From Saccharibacillus qingshengii (lineage in GTDB: Bacteria > Bacillota > Bacilli > Paenibacillales > Paenibacillaceae): a DNA stretch of 64,000 nt. Below are positions 1-7,362 of the stretch, in pieces. Every line of letters starts with the position of its first letter. Positions within the stretch are counted from its first letter, which is position 1. The position numbers and the translations under genes are program-made. The DNA lies in the NCBI RefSeq assembly GCF_013185195.1, contig NZ_JAAZWC010000023.1, positions 21,320 through 85,319 on the forward strand, given 5' to 3'. A model generated the notes under the pieces. It was not told where the DNA came from. It did not search any database and worked only from the letters and a program-made list of their open reading frames with translations.

Positions 1-579
1 GCTATTGTGCTTGGCAATCTGGATCAGTACTACCGCTCTGGACAACTCGTTGAGGGCGGCGTTCTCCAGGTAAACGAAGCGGATGTGGAAGACCTACAGC
101 GGCTTATCCAAGAAACGGAGTCTCATTCATCCCTTTTTCTTGCACAGAACAGCTTGGTATGTAATCCTTGTTTTGGAGAGGCCATTACACAGCTTGTAGG
201 CGGCGCTGATGGCGATTTACTGATGGACGGTATGTTGATCGATATTAAGGTTGAATCGGCCTTTAAATGGAAAATAGCCTATCTCAGACAGCTTCTTGGC
301 TACTGGATACTTTCGTGCCTGACTCCCCGTTTTGAAGGTGAAATCGAGCATCTGGCCATATGGAATCCCCGCTACTGCCGCTTGGTTTATATCCCTGTTC
401 AAGAAGTATGCCGCTCGATCAATATGGTTGAGTTTGTAGATGCTTTTCTGAACATTATTTGCCTACCAGGCTTTGACATGGCTTCCCACATTCTTAATCG
501 CGATAAACAGCGCTTTGTAGAAGAGGTTCTGCAAGTATGGCAGTCTACAGACAATCCGATCAGAAGACAATATAGGTGA
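1..579 (+). CDS. PD-(D/E)XK-like nuclease-fold protein (5' end possibly outside window)
   Basis: The frame is open from the window edge; the first possible start is GTG at 7, so the protein may continue upstream. The visible part is about 190 residues. Around residues 64-80 it has GADGDLLMDGMLIDIKV followed by an alpha-helical stretch rich in Q, L, G and Y. The D...D-I-K spacing, then a QLLGY-type helix, is what PD-(D/E)XK nuclease-fold proteins of phages and mobile elements show. This is pattern recognition, and the acidic residue expected upstream of the motif is not certain. It sits in the AT-rich element and is convergent with the replication gene. A role in element maintenance or defence is inference; the exact substrate is unknown. 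Confidence 0.5.
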   Translation, partial: AIVLGNLDQYYRSGQLVEGGVLQVNEADVEDLQRLIQETESHSSLFLAQNSLVCNPCFGEAITQLVGGADGDLLMDGMLIDIKVESAFKWKIAYLRQLLGYWILSCLTPRFEGEIEHLAIWNPRYCRLVYIPVQEVCRSINMVEFVDAFLNIICLPGFDMASHILNRDKQRFVEEVLQVWQSTDNPIRRQYR

Positions 580-599
580 GGAGGCAATGGCGCCTCCTC
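578..599. terminator. Hairpin between convergent genes
   Basis: A perfect 8-bp stem (GAGGAGGC / GCCTCCTC) with a 6-nt loop overlaps the stop of the first gene and lies between it and the convergent replication gene. There is no immediate T-run, so termination is only suggested. Confidence 0.35.
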
Positions 600-621
600 C
601 CTGCTTATTGCATTACTTTTT

Positions 622-1554
622 TTACAAGTTTGCTACTAGAGGAGGCAGACTCTTCACTCCTATAACAGGCGCAATTCCCAAATTCCCCAAAATCCCATCG
701 TACTTGTTCCTGGTCGTACGACAAAAGAGATTCAGGTTGTTTTCTTGTAACGCTTTGATGTAAGTCAATAATAGATAACTTAGATTTACATTCAGGCTGT
801 CTTGTAACTTCCTCAACATTTCACCTTCCGTTGTGATCTCCAGGTTGGTTAAACCGACGAGGTCCAAGTAACCTCTGAGTAAGTTTGTGGTTACGGAAGG
901 CTGAATAATATCCCTTAGTTTAGCCTGCCTGACTTGAAGCTTCCTCTTTAACTCTGTTGACTTACATGCTACTTCAAAACGTATGACACCTTTACTCATA
1001 CCAGTTTCCTCCGCACTCTTCCCTCTTGAAATGCAGCAGGCGTGTCTGTCGTAAAACATCATCTTTCTTGAAGAGTTTTTGAACAAAACAGTCGATCCAT
1101 CGCCCAGAACATCCTTTTCGTGCTGGGCAACTGTATGCTTGGAAATAGCATTCAAGTAATCTTGCACCTCATCACCAACTTGAAAATCGTACTTGATGTC
1201 TACCCTTTTAACACGAGCGTCCTCTAGTGAATGGATAAGTTCCCCTCCAAGCGTTTCTGTAACCAAACGTTCTAGCTTGTTCACAAGCAGAGGAGCCTGT
1301 GCTGTCTCAATAGGGATCATGCTATTACCGTGCAGAAACCCTCCACAAGAAGCCACTTCCAACGTCAGCTTCTGATTCTCGACTGTATGCTTAACGAATA
1401 CGCCTTCGTAGTTACTATCGTATAAGTTGTAATTCTGTCCTTCAGGAAGAACACGAATGTTATGGCCTCTGTTCCCATTCCTCGCCATCTGCTGTAGCTG
1501 TGCCTGTGGTATCCTTGCTTCTGTTTCAAGTTGAAGTGTGTCGATATAAAGCAT
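622..1554 (-). CDS. Phage/plasmid replication initiator, II/X (G2P-like) family
   Basis: About 310 residues. I place the start at the ATG at 1554 (MLYIDTLQLE) because AGAAAGG lies 9 nt upstream; an ATG at 1563 directly abuts that site. Family-like features are the N-terminal IDTLQL strand, RVKRVDIKYDF in the middle, a STVLFKNSSRKMMFYDR strand pair and a KGVIRFEVACK segment, the pattern of the II/X replication proteins of filamentous phages and small rolling-circle plasmids. Such proteins nick the origin to start rolling-circle replication. A gene of this kind in a chromosomal island suggests an element that can replicate after excision. The family call is from motif appearance, without a search. 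Confidence 0.6.
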   Translation of the reverse strand: MLYIDTLQLETEARIPQAQLQQMARNGNRGHNIRVLPEGQNYNLYDSNYEGVFVKHTVENQKLTLEVASCGGFLHGNSMIPIETAQAPLLVNKLERLVTETLGGELIHSLEDARVKRVDIKYDFQVGDEVQDYLNAISKHTVAQHEKDVLGDGSTVLFKNSSRKMMFYDRHACCISRGKSAEETGMSKGVIRFEVACKSTELKRKLQVRQAKLRDIIQPSVTTNLLRGYLDLVGLTNLEITTEGEMLRKLQDSLNVNLSYLLLTYIKALQENNLNLFCRTTRNKYDGILGNLGIAPVIGVKSLPPLVANL

Positions 1555-1662
1555 AAGCTTCATCCTTTCTGGTTTGTGATTTGTTCGCGAAATGGACACT
1601 TTCTACGATTATTATCAGTAATATGATATCTGGTCTTCGTTACTTCATTTTCCAACTATCCA

Positions 1663-1758
1663 TCATCGTAGACTTGCCTCCATGTTTTCTTTAAGACAGA
1701 GAACTGAATTTTCAAGGGTCGTTTCTTTTCTTCCATTTCCAAGTTCATACTGCACCAT
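1663..1758 (-). CDS. Possible small protein (31 aa) upstream of the replication gene
   Basis: A 31-codon frame starting MVQYELGNGRKE, preceded by GAAAGGAAG very close to the ATG. An overlapping 38-codon frame in another phase (1656-1772) starts MKKGRWC, and only one of the two can be real. It is in the spacer between the replication gene and the regulator, on the replication gene strand. Composition is compatible with coding, but nothing recognisable is encoded. Confidence 0.25.
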   Translation of the reverse strand: MVQYELGNGRKETTLENSVLCLKENMEASLR

Positions 1759-1779
1759 CTTCCTTTCTTCATCTTTCTA

Positions 1780-1857
1780 TTACATCTCCTCGTGCTTTTC
1801 CTGATCTTTTTGAATGGAGGAATTCATAACTTGTAAGACGTCTTCATAATAAAGCAT
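1780..1857 (-). CDS. Possible small acidic peptide (25 aa)
   Basis: A 25-codon frame, MLYYEDVLQVM then a charged end, terminating in TAATAG. Its 3' end contains GAGGAG, which could serve the following frame. It could be a short leader or translationally coupled peptide ahead of the replication gene. No family is recognised. Confidence 0.25.
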   Translation of the reverse strand: MLYYEDVLQVMNSSIQKDQEKHEEM

Positions 1858-1885
1858 TTTCCTGTTTTGGTAAAGTGTAATATTA

Positions 1886-1914
1886 TTGAACCTGCAATTT
1901 GAATCATTTATACT
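1886..1914 (+). promoter_or_regulatory. Sigma-A promoter of the XRE-like regulator gene
   Basis: TTGAAC, 17-nt spacer, TATACT. It lies 30 bp upstream of the regulator start and diverges from the replication gene, so the regulator could act on both directions from here. Confidence 0.75.
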
Positions 1915-1943
1915 GTTACTAGAGAAACAAGGAGGTCAGTCAA

Positions 1944-2492
1944 GTGAAGAATGATAACGTGGGAAGATGGATTGAAGCAGAAGAGCTTAAGCAATTTTCA
2001 AAATTGAAGTGGAACGAACGGATCAAATGGGTACGTGAAGAGTTGAATAAACTTTATGTGGGCCACTACTCTGTGAAAAAGGTGGCTGCAAATAGCAGAG
2101 TAATTAGTCATTCAGGCCTTTACAATCTGGAAGGCAGCACAAGCCCTCTTCCAAGGCAATCTACCATGGAATCATTGGCGGCATACTACCAAGTACCTGA
2201 AACCATTTTTACAGCCACTCAACCACAGCGCTTCTTTTTGGGAAGACGCTACGAAGAAAATGACATCCGATTAGCTCAATATGAAGTAGAGATCCACTAT
2301 ACGTTGCGTAGCCCTATTGCCAAAGAAACTCCAAAAGAAAGAACCTTTCTTTTGAAAACAAGACATATGGACGCAGAGGAGCTTCTTCAGCGATTGGAAC
2401 ATGAAGTTGACCTTACGTTAAAAAGATTGGAAAAACAGAGCCGATTGGACAAAGCTTACGATACGCTGAGAAATGTCAAGGAGATTGAGTAA
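1944..2492 (+). CDS. XRE-like helix-turn-helix regulator of the element
   Basis: 182 residues starting with GTG, with GGAGG 8 nt upstream. Residues about 30-90 read like a lambda-repressor-type HTH region (SVKKVAANSRVISHSGLYNLEG, then a helix with MESLAAYYQVPETIF), as in regulators that measure a sequence register by YYQVP-type turns. The C-terminal third is a charged, probably coiled helical region that could serve oligomerisation. It is transcribed divergently from the replication gene from a consensus promoter, the usual place for an element repressor. The target operator is not identified. Confidence 0.55.
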   Translation: MKNDNVGRWIEAEELKQFSKLKWNERIKWVREELNKLYVGHYSVKKVAANSRVISHSGLYNLEGSTSPLPRQSTMESLAAYYQVPETIFTATQPQRFFLGRRYEENDIRLAQYEVEIHYTLRSPIAKETPKERTFLLKTRHMDAEELLQRLEHEVDLTLKRLEKQSRLDKAYDTLRNVKEIE

Positions 2493-2535
2493 TTCACTCT
2501 CCAAAAAATTGAATACAGCTGATCAATGAACTTTC

Positions 2536-2571
2536 AAAAGGCCTGGTTCCTTAAGCGAACCAAGCCTTTTT
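2536..2571 (+). terminator. Terminator after the regulator gene
   Basis: AAAAGGCCTGGTTC, 7-nt loop, GAACCAAGCCTTTT plus T, with one mismatch in the stem. The U-run is usable on the plus strand and the A-run makes it potentially bidirectional. Confidence 0.75.
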
Positions 2572-2656
2572 GTCATGCCTTTAAATCCTCAACCAGCTAT
2601 ATTCCAATGCTTGGATTTGAAATGAGAATTTGTAGCACAGGTCGAAAGGAGTAGTG

Positions 2657-3511
2657 ATGTATTCAATGAATATCGCGCTTTATTTGAGGGTCTCTTCCGA
2701 GCAACAAGCAGAGCGTCAGCTTTCGATTCCTGCTCAAAGAGAGGCACTGAGGAAGTATGCCTTAAACAAAGGTTGGAACATTGTCGAAGAGTTTGTAGAC
2801 GAAGCCAAGTCAGCCAAAACGGATGAGCGGCCGAGCTTTCAAGAAATGATTGCTGCTGCTCAAGGAAATAATGCCAACTTCCAAGCCATTCTGGTACACA
2901 AATTTGACCGCTTTAGCCGAAGCAGAGCCGATCATGTGATTTACAAAGCTCTGCTCAAAAAGCAAGGGATTCAGGTTCTTTCTGTCACTGAACAAACTGA
3001 CCCTGACACCCCCCATGGCATGCTTTTGGAGGGAATACTGGAAGTGATTTCGGAATTTTATAACCTGAATTTGAAGCAGGAAACGCTCAAGGGGATGAGA
3101 GAGAACGCAGCTCAAGGCTACCACTGCGGAGGCAGGGCTCCTTTTGGCTATCGTCTGGTTCGAGAAGGAAGCAAAGTGAGTTATGGGTTGGGCCCACAGG
3201 AAGAGATCGACTTGGTTAAGCAAATCTTTAGTATGGCCTCTGAAGGTATGGGAGGTAAGAAGATTGCTAGAATTCTGAACGCACAAGGGATTCCGAAAGG
3301 TCGGAGATGGGCTCCATCTACAGTCTTGTCCATCTTGCAAAATGAGGCTTACCTGGGGCAGCGAGTGTGGAACAAGAAATCTGAAGTAGGAGGTTACAAA
3401 AATGCTAAAGAAGAATGGATTATCTCTAAAGGGTGTCACCCTGCCATAATCAATGAAGATATTTGGGTGATATGCCAAGAAAAAATTAATGCAAGAAGAC
3501 CAGGTATGTGA
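2657..3511 (+). CDS. Serine recombinase lacking the zinc-ribbon/coiled-coil half
   Basis: 284 residues from the ATG at 2657 (AAAGGAG 5 nt upstream; GTG at 2654 is an alternative). Residues about 1-150 are the resolvase catalytic domain: YLRVSS with the nucleophilic serine near residue 13, then HKFDRFSRS. Residues about 155-275 are the recombinase domain (GGRAPFGYR, STVLSILQNEAYLG, HPAIIN). It stops where the intact paralogue at 4336-5937 enters its linker to the zinc ribbon. Catalysis could survive, but DNA recognition and synapsis control by the missing part could not. It may be a decayed copy, or a short partner of the full-length enzyme in a two-recombinase system such as CcrA/CcrB; I cannot decide. 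Confidence 0.8.
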   Translation: MYSMNIALYLRVSSEQQAERQLSIPAQREALRKYALNKGWNIVEEFVDEAKSAKTDERPSFQEMIAAAQGNNANFQAILVHKFDRFSRSRADHVIYKALLKKQGIQVLSVTEQTDPDTPHGMLLEGILEVISEFYNLNLKQETLKGMRENAAQGYHCGGRAPFGYRLVREGSKVSYGLGPQEEIDLVKQIFSMASEGMGGKKIARILNAQGIPKGRRWAPSTVLSILQNEAYLGQRVWNKKSEVGGYKNAKEEWIISKGCHPAIINEDIWVICQEKINARRPGM

Positions 3512-3588
3512 GTCACATCTGAACACACAATAAATACATTTGACAATTAGAAAGGAGTAAGATATATTTGATTTGTAAGTCACATCTG
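3511..3588. repeat. 11-bp direct repeat AGTCACATCTG flanking a 56-bp spacer
   Basis: AGTCACATCTG occurs at 3511-3521 and 3578-3588. The first copy starts on the last base of the stop codon of the truncated recombinase. Such a repeat could be a deletion scar, a recombination site or a regulator site. Confidence 0.6.
3540..3568 (+). promoter_or_regulatory. Consensus sigma-A promoter of the EVE-like gene
   Basis: TTGACA, 17-nt spacer, TATATT. The -35 is perfect and the -10 differs from consensus at one position, giving the EVE-like gene expression independent of the upstream recombinase. The AAAGGAG at 3551 lies inside the spacer and is not a ribosome site. Confidence 0.8.
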
Positions 3589-3623
3589 GCCAGATGAATA
3601 TCACATTTCGAGGAGATGTAACT

Positions 3624-4256
3624 ATGACTAATCTTTGGATGCTTCGCCCAATCCCGCATGGTCACAATCAAATGCAATATTTCTTGTCTCACAATCGGAT
3701 CGCTGTTGGTTATCCTCTGGACACAAATCTTCAAAACTTTTCTCAACAAGAAATTCGGAACAAGATCCGCGAAGTAGATGCAAGTTGGGAAACAGGTATT
3801 AATAACATTGAAAAAATTGTTTACCTGATGCAAAAAGGCGATATTGTCATTGTCCCTGAGCAAAACGCAAGAGATGTTTACTTCGCTGAGATCGTCAGCG
3901 ACTACATCTACGAACCAGACCTTGATAAAAATGATGTAGTAGGTAGTGGATTCCCGCATCAGCGTGAAGTCCTCTGGTATTTTGATAAGAAGCCTTTTCC
4001 ACGAAACGAACTGCCTGATGCCCTAACGAAGTCCCTTCGTTTCCCAGGAGCAACGGCAGAGCTTACAAAGCACCTCCCTCTGGTTGCTGAAATTATTGGC
4101 AATACCGATCTTATGCAGCAGATGCAAACCACCACCCTTTCGTTTGAACATCTCTATGACAAAGCTCTTCAAGTCGTTGAAGAAGCCCTTGAAAGCAGAG
4201 ATCAGAATATCGCTCTTAAAGCGGCAGAAATCGTTTTGAACTACAGCAAAGTATAA
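3624..4256 (+). CDS. EVE/PUA-like domain protein
   Basis: 210 residues from the ATG at 3624 (AGGAG 8 nt upstream; an in-frame ATG at 3594 has no ribosome site). Near residues 65-85 GDIVIVPEQNARDVYFAEIVSDY is followed by a REVLWYFDKKPFPRNELPDALTKSL segment. In the N-terminal domains of Mrr/McrB-type modification-dependent systems the same order occurs: GD-I-V-P, then a strand, then R-x-V-x-W and a P-R-x-E-L-P turn, and these domains recognise modified bases or nucleotides. Here there is no nuclease or AAA domain; the remaining 70 residues are helical. Sensing of modified DNA or RNA by the element is inference. It has its own promoter and terminator. Confidence 0.5.
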   Translation: MTNLWMLRPIPHGHNQMQYFLSHNRIAVGYPLDTNLQNFSQQEIRNKIREVDASWETGINNIEKIVYLMQKGDIVIVPEQNARDVYFAEIVSDYIYEPDLDKNDVVGSGFPHQREVLWYFDKKPFPRNELPDALTKSLRFPGATAELTKHLPLVAEIIGNTDLMQQMQTTTLSFEHLYDKALQVVEEALESRDQNIALKAAEIVLNYSKV

Positions 4257-4271
4257 GCTTTTTCTTTTCTT

Positions 4272-4303
4272 ACAGGCATGCCTTAACGGTATGCCTGTTT
4301 TTT
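4272..4303 (+). terminator. Terminator between the EVE-like gene and the recombinase gene
   Basis: ACAGGCAT, 11-nt loop, ATGCCTGT with a run of six T. The loop can extend the stem with two more CC/GG pairs. It lies only 32 bp before the next start codon. Confidence 0.8.
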
Positions 4304-4335
4304 ATGTCCAAAAATAAAAAAGGAGTTGTTCCCTT

Positions 4336-5937
4336 ATGAATGTAGCCATTTATGCACGCGTATCCTCTGATCGTCAGGCAGAAAAAGAAATTTCGATTCC
4401 TGCTCAAGTAAAAGCGATTCAACAATATTGCCAGGAACGTGGTTACACGGTCGTCCAAGAATTCATCGAAAAAGGAAAGTCGGCAAAGACTGATGATCGG
4501 GAGGAATTTCAGAAGATGATCGCTTTGGCAAAACGCAGCAGCCGCTCCTTTGATGCTATCCTCGTCCATAAGTTTGATCGGTTTTCTCGTAAGCGAGATG
4601 ATCACGTTATTTATAAGGCTCTCTTAGCTCAAGTTGGCGTTAAGGTCATTTCCGTAACCGAGCAAACAGATGCAGACACGCCGCAGGACAAGCTTTTGGA
4701 AGGCATACTGGAAGTGATGTCGGAGTTCTTCAACGCAAACCTTGCTGCAGAAGTACGCAAGGGAATGAAGCAGAACGCCAAAATGGGTTTCAATAATGGA
4801 GGAACTGCTCCTTACGGTTACCGTACAGAACACATGGCATTGGCTCATCAAAAGACAAAAGCAGTCTGGGTTCTCGGACGGCAGCAAGAGATTGAAATCA
4901 TCCGTTGGATCTTCAATCAATATGCGTATGAGGGAATGGGGTACACCAAAATTGCCGCTGAACTCAACAGGCAGCAGATTCCTACACAAAAAGGCGGCAC
5001 ATGGTCGGCAAGCACAATACGAGCAATCATTTTCAATGAATCTTATATGGGACGCCGCTGCTGGAATAAACAGGACTATCAAACGAAAGGAAAGAAATGG
5101 AGAGATCGTTCCGAGTGGATCATTACCGAGAATGCTCATCCTGCCATCATTACCAAAGAGCTTTTTGAAAAGTGCCAGATCGTTGCAAAGGAGCGTCACA
5201 AGGGCGGCGGAGAAACCCATAAGCCTGTCGACATGAGAGCTGCGTCTCCGTTTTGGCTTCGGGGAGTAATGATCTGCGATAAATGCGGCTCGCCTATGGT
5301 TGGAAACTCAACTTCGAGCAAAATGAAAGGCGGCCGAAAGCAGTATTATGTATGTGGCGGCTATATGCGTAAAGGAAAGGATTTTTGCTCTTACGCGGGT
5401 TGGAACAAGAACCGTGTCGAAGAGATCGTCTCCAGCCGTTTGCGATTAATGTTCATGCAGCTGTTGATCCAGGACGGATTGGAGCAGGAAATCAAAAAGA
5501 ACTTTAACGAAAGCAATCAGCATAAATTGGCCGCTAAGCAGAATATGGAGAATGAAGTTTCTTTCTTGCTTAAGAGAATCTCATTGATTCAAGAAGATAT
5601 TCAGGCGGGGAAAGCAAAATTTTATCATCATGAAATGTTGTCTGAGATGGAAAGTGATCTTCAGAACAAAACAAAGGAGCTGCAGGCGCACTCTGAAAGC
5701 TGGAGTGAGGTTGCAGTTCCCGAGGAACTGATCGCATCCATCAAGTATGATCTCCAGGCTTTTCTTAGCCTTCTTGATCAGGAAGTACCGAATGTGCAGC
5801 TGCTCCATACGATTGCCAAAAAGTTCATCTCTAGGCTTTGCATCAATCGGGACACAGGTAAGCTGTACCTCACTTTAAGGCTATTGCACGAACAAAGTGT
5901 GATCTACGAAAAGACCCTGGTCGCAGAGTGGAAATGA
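4336..5937 (+). CDS. Large serine recombinase (element integrase)
   Basis: 533 residues, ATG with AGGAG 10 nt upstream. Residues 1-145: resolvase catalytic domain (IYARVSS, serine near residue 10; HKFDRFSRK). Residues about 150-290: recombinase domain (GGTAPYGYR, STIRAIIFNESYMG, HPAIITKE). Residues about 315-355: zinc ribbon with CDKCG then C and C in YYVCGGY and DFCSY. Residues about 360-470: helical coiled-coil region, then a C-terminal tail. This is the full layout of large serine integrases, which catalyse attP x attB integration and, with a directionality factor, excision. It is the gene nearest the element edge, as is usual for an integrase. No directionality factor is recognised. Confidence 0.9.
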   Translation: MNVAIYARVSSDRQAEKEISIPAQVKAIQQYCQERGYTVVQEFIEKGKSAKTDDREEFQKMIALAKRSSRSFDAILVHKFDRFSRKRDDHVIYKALLAQVGVKVISVTEQTDADTPQDKLLEGILEVMSEFFNANLAAEVRKGMKQNAKMGFNNGGTAPYGYRTEHMALAHQKTKAVWVLGRQQEIEIIRWIFNQYAYEGMGYTKIAAELNRQQIPTQKGGTWSASTIRAIIFNESYMGRRCWNKQDYQTKGKKWRDRSEWIITENAHPAIITKELFEKCQIVAKERHKGGGETHKPVDMRAASPFWLRGVMICDKCGSPMVGNSTSSKMKGGRKQYYVCGGYMRKGKDFCSYAGWNKNRVEEIVSSRLRLMFMQLLIQDGLEQEIKKNFNESNQHKLAAKQNMENEVSFLLKRISLIQEDIQAGKAKFYHHEMLSEMESDLQNKTKELQAHSESWSEVAVPEELIASIKYDLQAFLSLLDQEVPNVQLLHTIAKKFISRLCINRDTGKLYLTLRLLHEQSVIYEKTLVAEWK

Positions 5938-6054
5938 TCAGAATTATTTGAGCCGAGGTATGCCAATGAAGGACTTTCAAAAATGTTCTTATCCCCTTCA
6001 TTGCTTGCGACAAAGGCAGGCATATCAAGGTTCGAAGAACCGCAACGAATAGCA

Positions 6055-6089
6055 AAACAAAAAAGAGACACCGCTTAAGGGTGTCTCTT
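6055..6089 (-). terminator. Terminator of ssrA
   Basis: AAGAGACACC / GGTGTCTCTT stem with a small loop, followed on the minus strand by a run of T. It begins about 14 nt past the tmRNA 3' end. Its presence suggests the ssrA 3' region is native. Confidence 0.8.
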
Positions 6090-6102
6090 CTGGTCTTACA
6101 TA

Positions 6103-6468
6103 TGGAGGCGAGGGGAGTCGAACCCCTGTCCGAAGGCAACGCAGCATAGGCTTCTACGGGTGTAGTCACAGTTTTGATGTCACCCGAGCAGCGCCCCGTA
6201 ACCGGCTCCGCGTTGGGTCAGCCTGATTGTCTTCTTCCGTCTACCCCCAGGCGGAGACTAGACGGCGTAGCCTACTAATTGGGTTGGGCCCTCATCCCGG
6301 CACATAGGCGATGCCGAGCGAGAGCACGCATCACAGTTTCTTAGGCTGCGAAAGCGTAGTTGGTTTGTTGTTTGCCATTTAATAGGCTTTAGCGTTGATA
6401 AAGCGGACGCGTCCCCACTACCCGCTACCCATGCCCGAACTACCCCCGTCGAATCCATAAACGCCCCC
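6103..6468 (-). ncRNA. ssrA: tmRNA (ssrA)
   Basis: 366 nt. The 5' end GGGGGCG pairs with the 3' CGCCTCC of the acceptor, and the CCA end is encoded at 6105-6103. The T-arm GGTTCGACTCC is clear. The tag frame is at 6376-6341 and encodes GKQQTNYAFAA followed by TAA, so the appended tag is A-GKQQTNYAFAA; the AA end is the usual protease degron. tmRNA with SmpB rescues stalled ribosomes and marks the product for proteolysis. smpB lies just upstream on the same strand. Confidence 0.97.
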
Positions 6469-6782
6469 TGGTCGGAAAAAGGTCGCCCTCCGAAGATCGA
6501 AGCCGGCGCGCATTTTTCATAAAAGGGAACTTCCGGATTAAAGGGCCGTGTTCTTGGAACCGCGAGGTTCCGGCACGAGCCGCATGTTCCTTAAGTTCGC
6601 ACGGTGTCTTTCCCTCCATAAAAGAAAGAACCGTTCGCGGGAGTGCAAGCACTTCCCACAGACCTTGATTATACCACATTTCGCGGTGTAAAGGTAGATT
6701 ACCCTGCCAGATACGCCGTAAAACCTGGAAATTCTCTTCCGGTCGCTCAGCGGCTGATCTTGCGAACGCCCGCCTGTCCCGC
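6469..6782 (-). other. ssrA leader / smpB-ssrA spacer
   Basis: A 314-bp spacer. A TATAAT (6668-6673, minus strand) is present but its -35 is poor, and it is about 200 bp from the mature tmRNA 5' end, so a long 5' precursor would be removed. A GGAACC/GGTTCC hairpin lies at about 6556-6571. A 59-79 codon frame here overlaps ssrA and I do not believe it. No clear terminator follows smpB. Confidence 0.4.
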
Positions 6783-7256
6783 TTAACGCTGGCGAGATTT
6801 GAGAGCCCGCTGGATATCCCGCTGTGCGTCGCGCTTGGCGGCCGTGTCGCGCTTGTCGTGCTGCTTCTTGCCTCGGCCGAGGCCGATCAGCAGCTTGGCG
6901 TAGCCGTTGCGCACGTAGACTTTGAGCGGCACGATCGTGTAGCCTTCCTGCTTGGCCTGGCCGATCAGCTTGCGGATCTGCTGTTTGTGCAGCAGCAGCT
7001 TGCGCGTGCGCGTCGGATCTTCCGGGTTATTGCGATTGCCCTGCTCGAACGGGCTGATATGCATGTTGTGGACGAACGCTTCGCCGCCGCGGATCGTCGC
7101 GAACGCGTCGCCGATATTCGCTTTGGCTTTGCGCAGCGATTTGATCTCCGTGCCGGTGAGCACGAGTCCCGCTTCGTACGTATCCTCGATGAAATAATCG
7201 TGGGACGCTTTTTTGTTCTGCGCCAGCACTTTGCCCTGCTCCGTATTTTTAGGCAT
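6783..7256 (-). CDS. smpB: SsrA-binding protein SmpB
   Basis: 157 residues from the ATG at 7256 ([10 protein letters not shown]) with GGGGGTG just upstream; longer starts lack a ribosome site. SmpB binds tmRNA and positions it in the empty A site of stalled ribosomes. Recognised by [20 protein letters not shown], the [14 protein letters not shown] segment, RTRKLLLH, and the basic C-terminal tail [11 protein letters not shown]...[16 protein letters not shown] that enters the mRNA channel. Length is normal for the family. The order secG-rnr-smpB-ssrA matches the Bacillus arrangement, where tmRNA and its protein partners cluster. Confidence 0.97.
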   Translation of the reverse strand: MPKNTEQGKVLAQNKKASHDYFIEDTYEAGLVLTGTEIKSLRKAKANIGDAFATIRGGEAFVHNMHISPFEQGNRNNPEDPTRTRKLLLHKQQIRKLIGQAKQEGYTIVPLKVYVRNGYAKLLIGLGRGKKQHDKRDTAAKRDAQRDIQRALKSRQR

Positions 7257-7362
7257 GTCTTGCACCCCCTCTGCTTCTTTATTTAACGCTCCTATATTGA
7301 ATTGTAACAAGCCGACTTTGGAAAAGGCAAGAAAAGGAGCTTCCGGCGATCATCGGAGACAC

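Larger units (their letters stand above)
1..6054. mobile_element. Integrated element (right end) abutting the ssrA locus
   Basis: The first 6 kb has AT-rich codon use and AT-rich spacers, unlike the GC-rich DNA from ssrA onward. It encodes a phage/plasmid-type replication initiator, an XRE-like regulator, two serine recombinases and two nucleic-acid-related accessory proteins. The last gene is a full-length large serine recombinase, ending about 165 bp from the tmRNA 3' end; tmRNA genes are well-known integration targets. The other boundary and both att sites are not determined. ssrA and its terminator look intact, so the insertion could be in the ssrA 3' end or just beyond its terminator. 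Confidence 0.7.

Noticed and set aside
2810..3604. 264-codon minus-strand frame opposite the short recombinase
   Set aside because: Antisense to a recognised serine recombinase; no ribosome site.
6440..6679. 79-codon frame upstream of and overlapping ssrA
   Set aside because: Overlaps the structural RNA 5' end and lacks family features.
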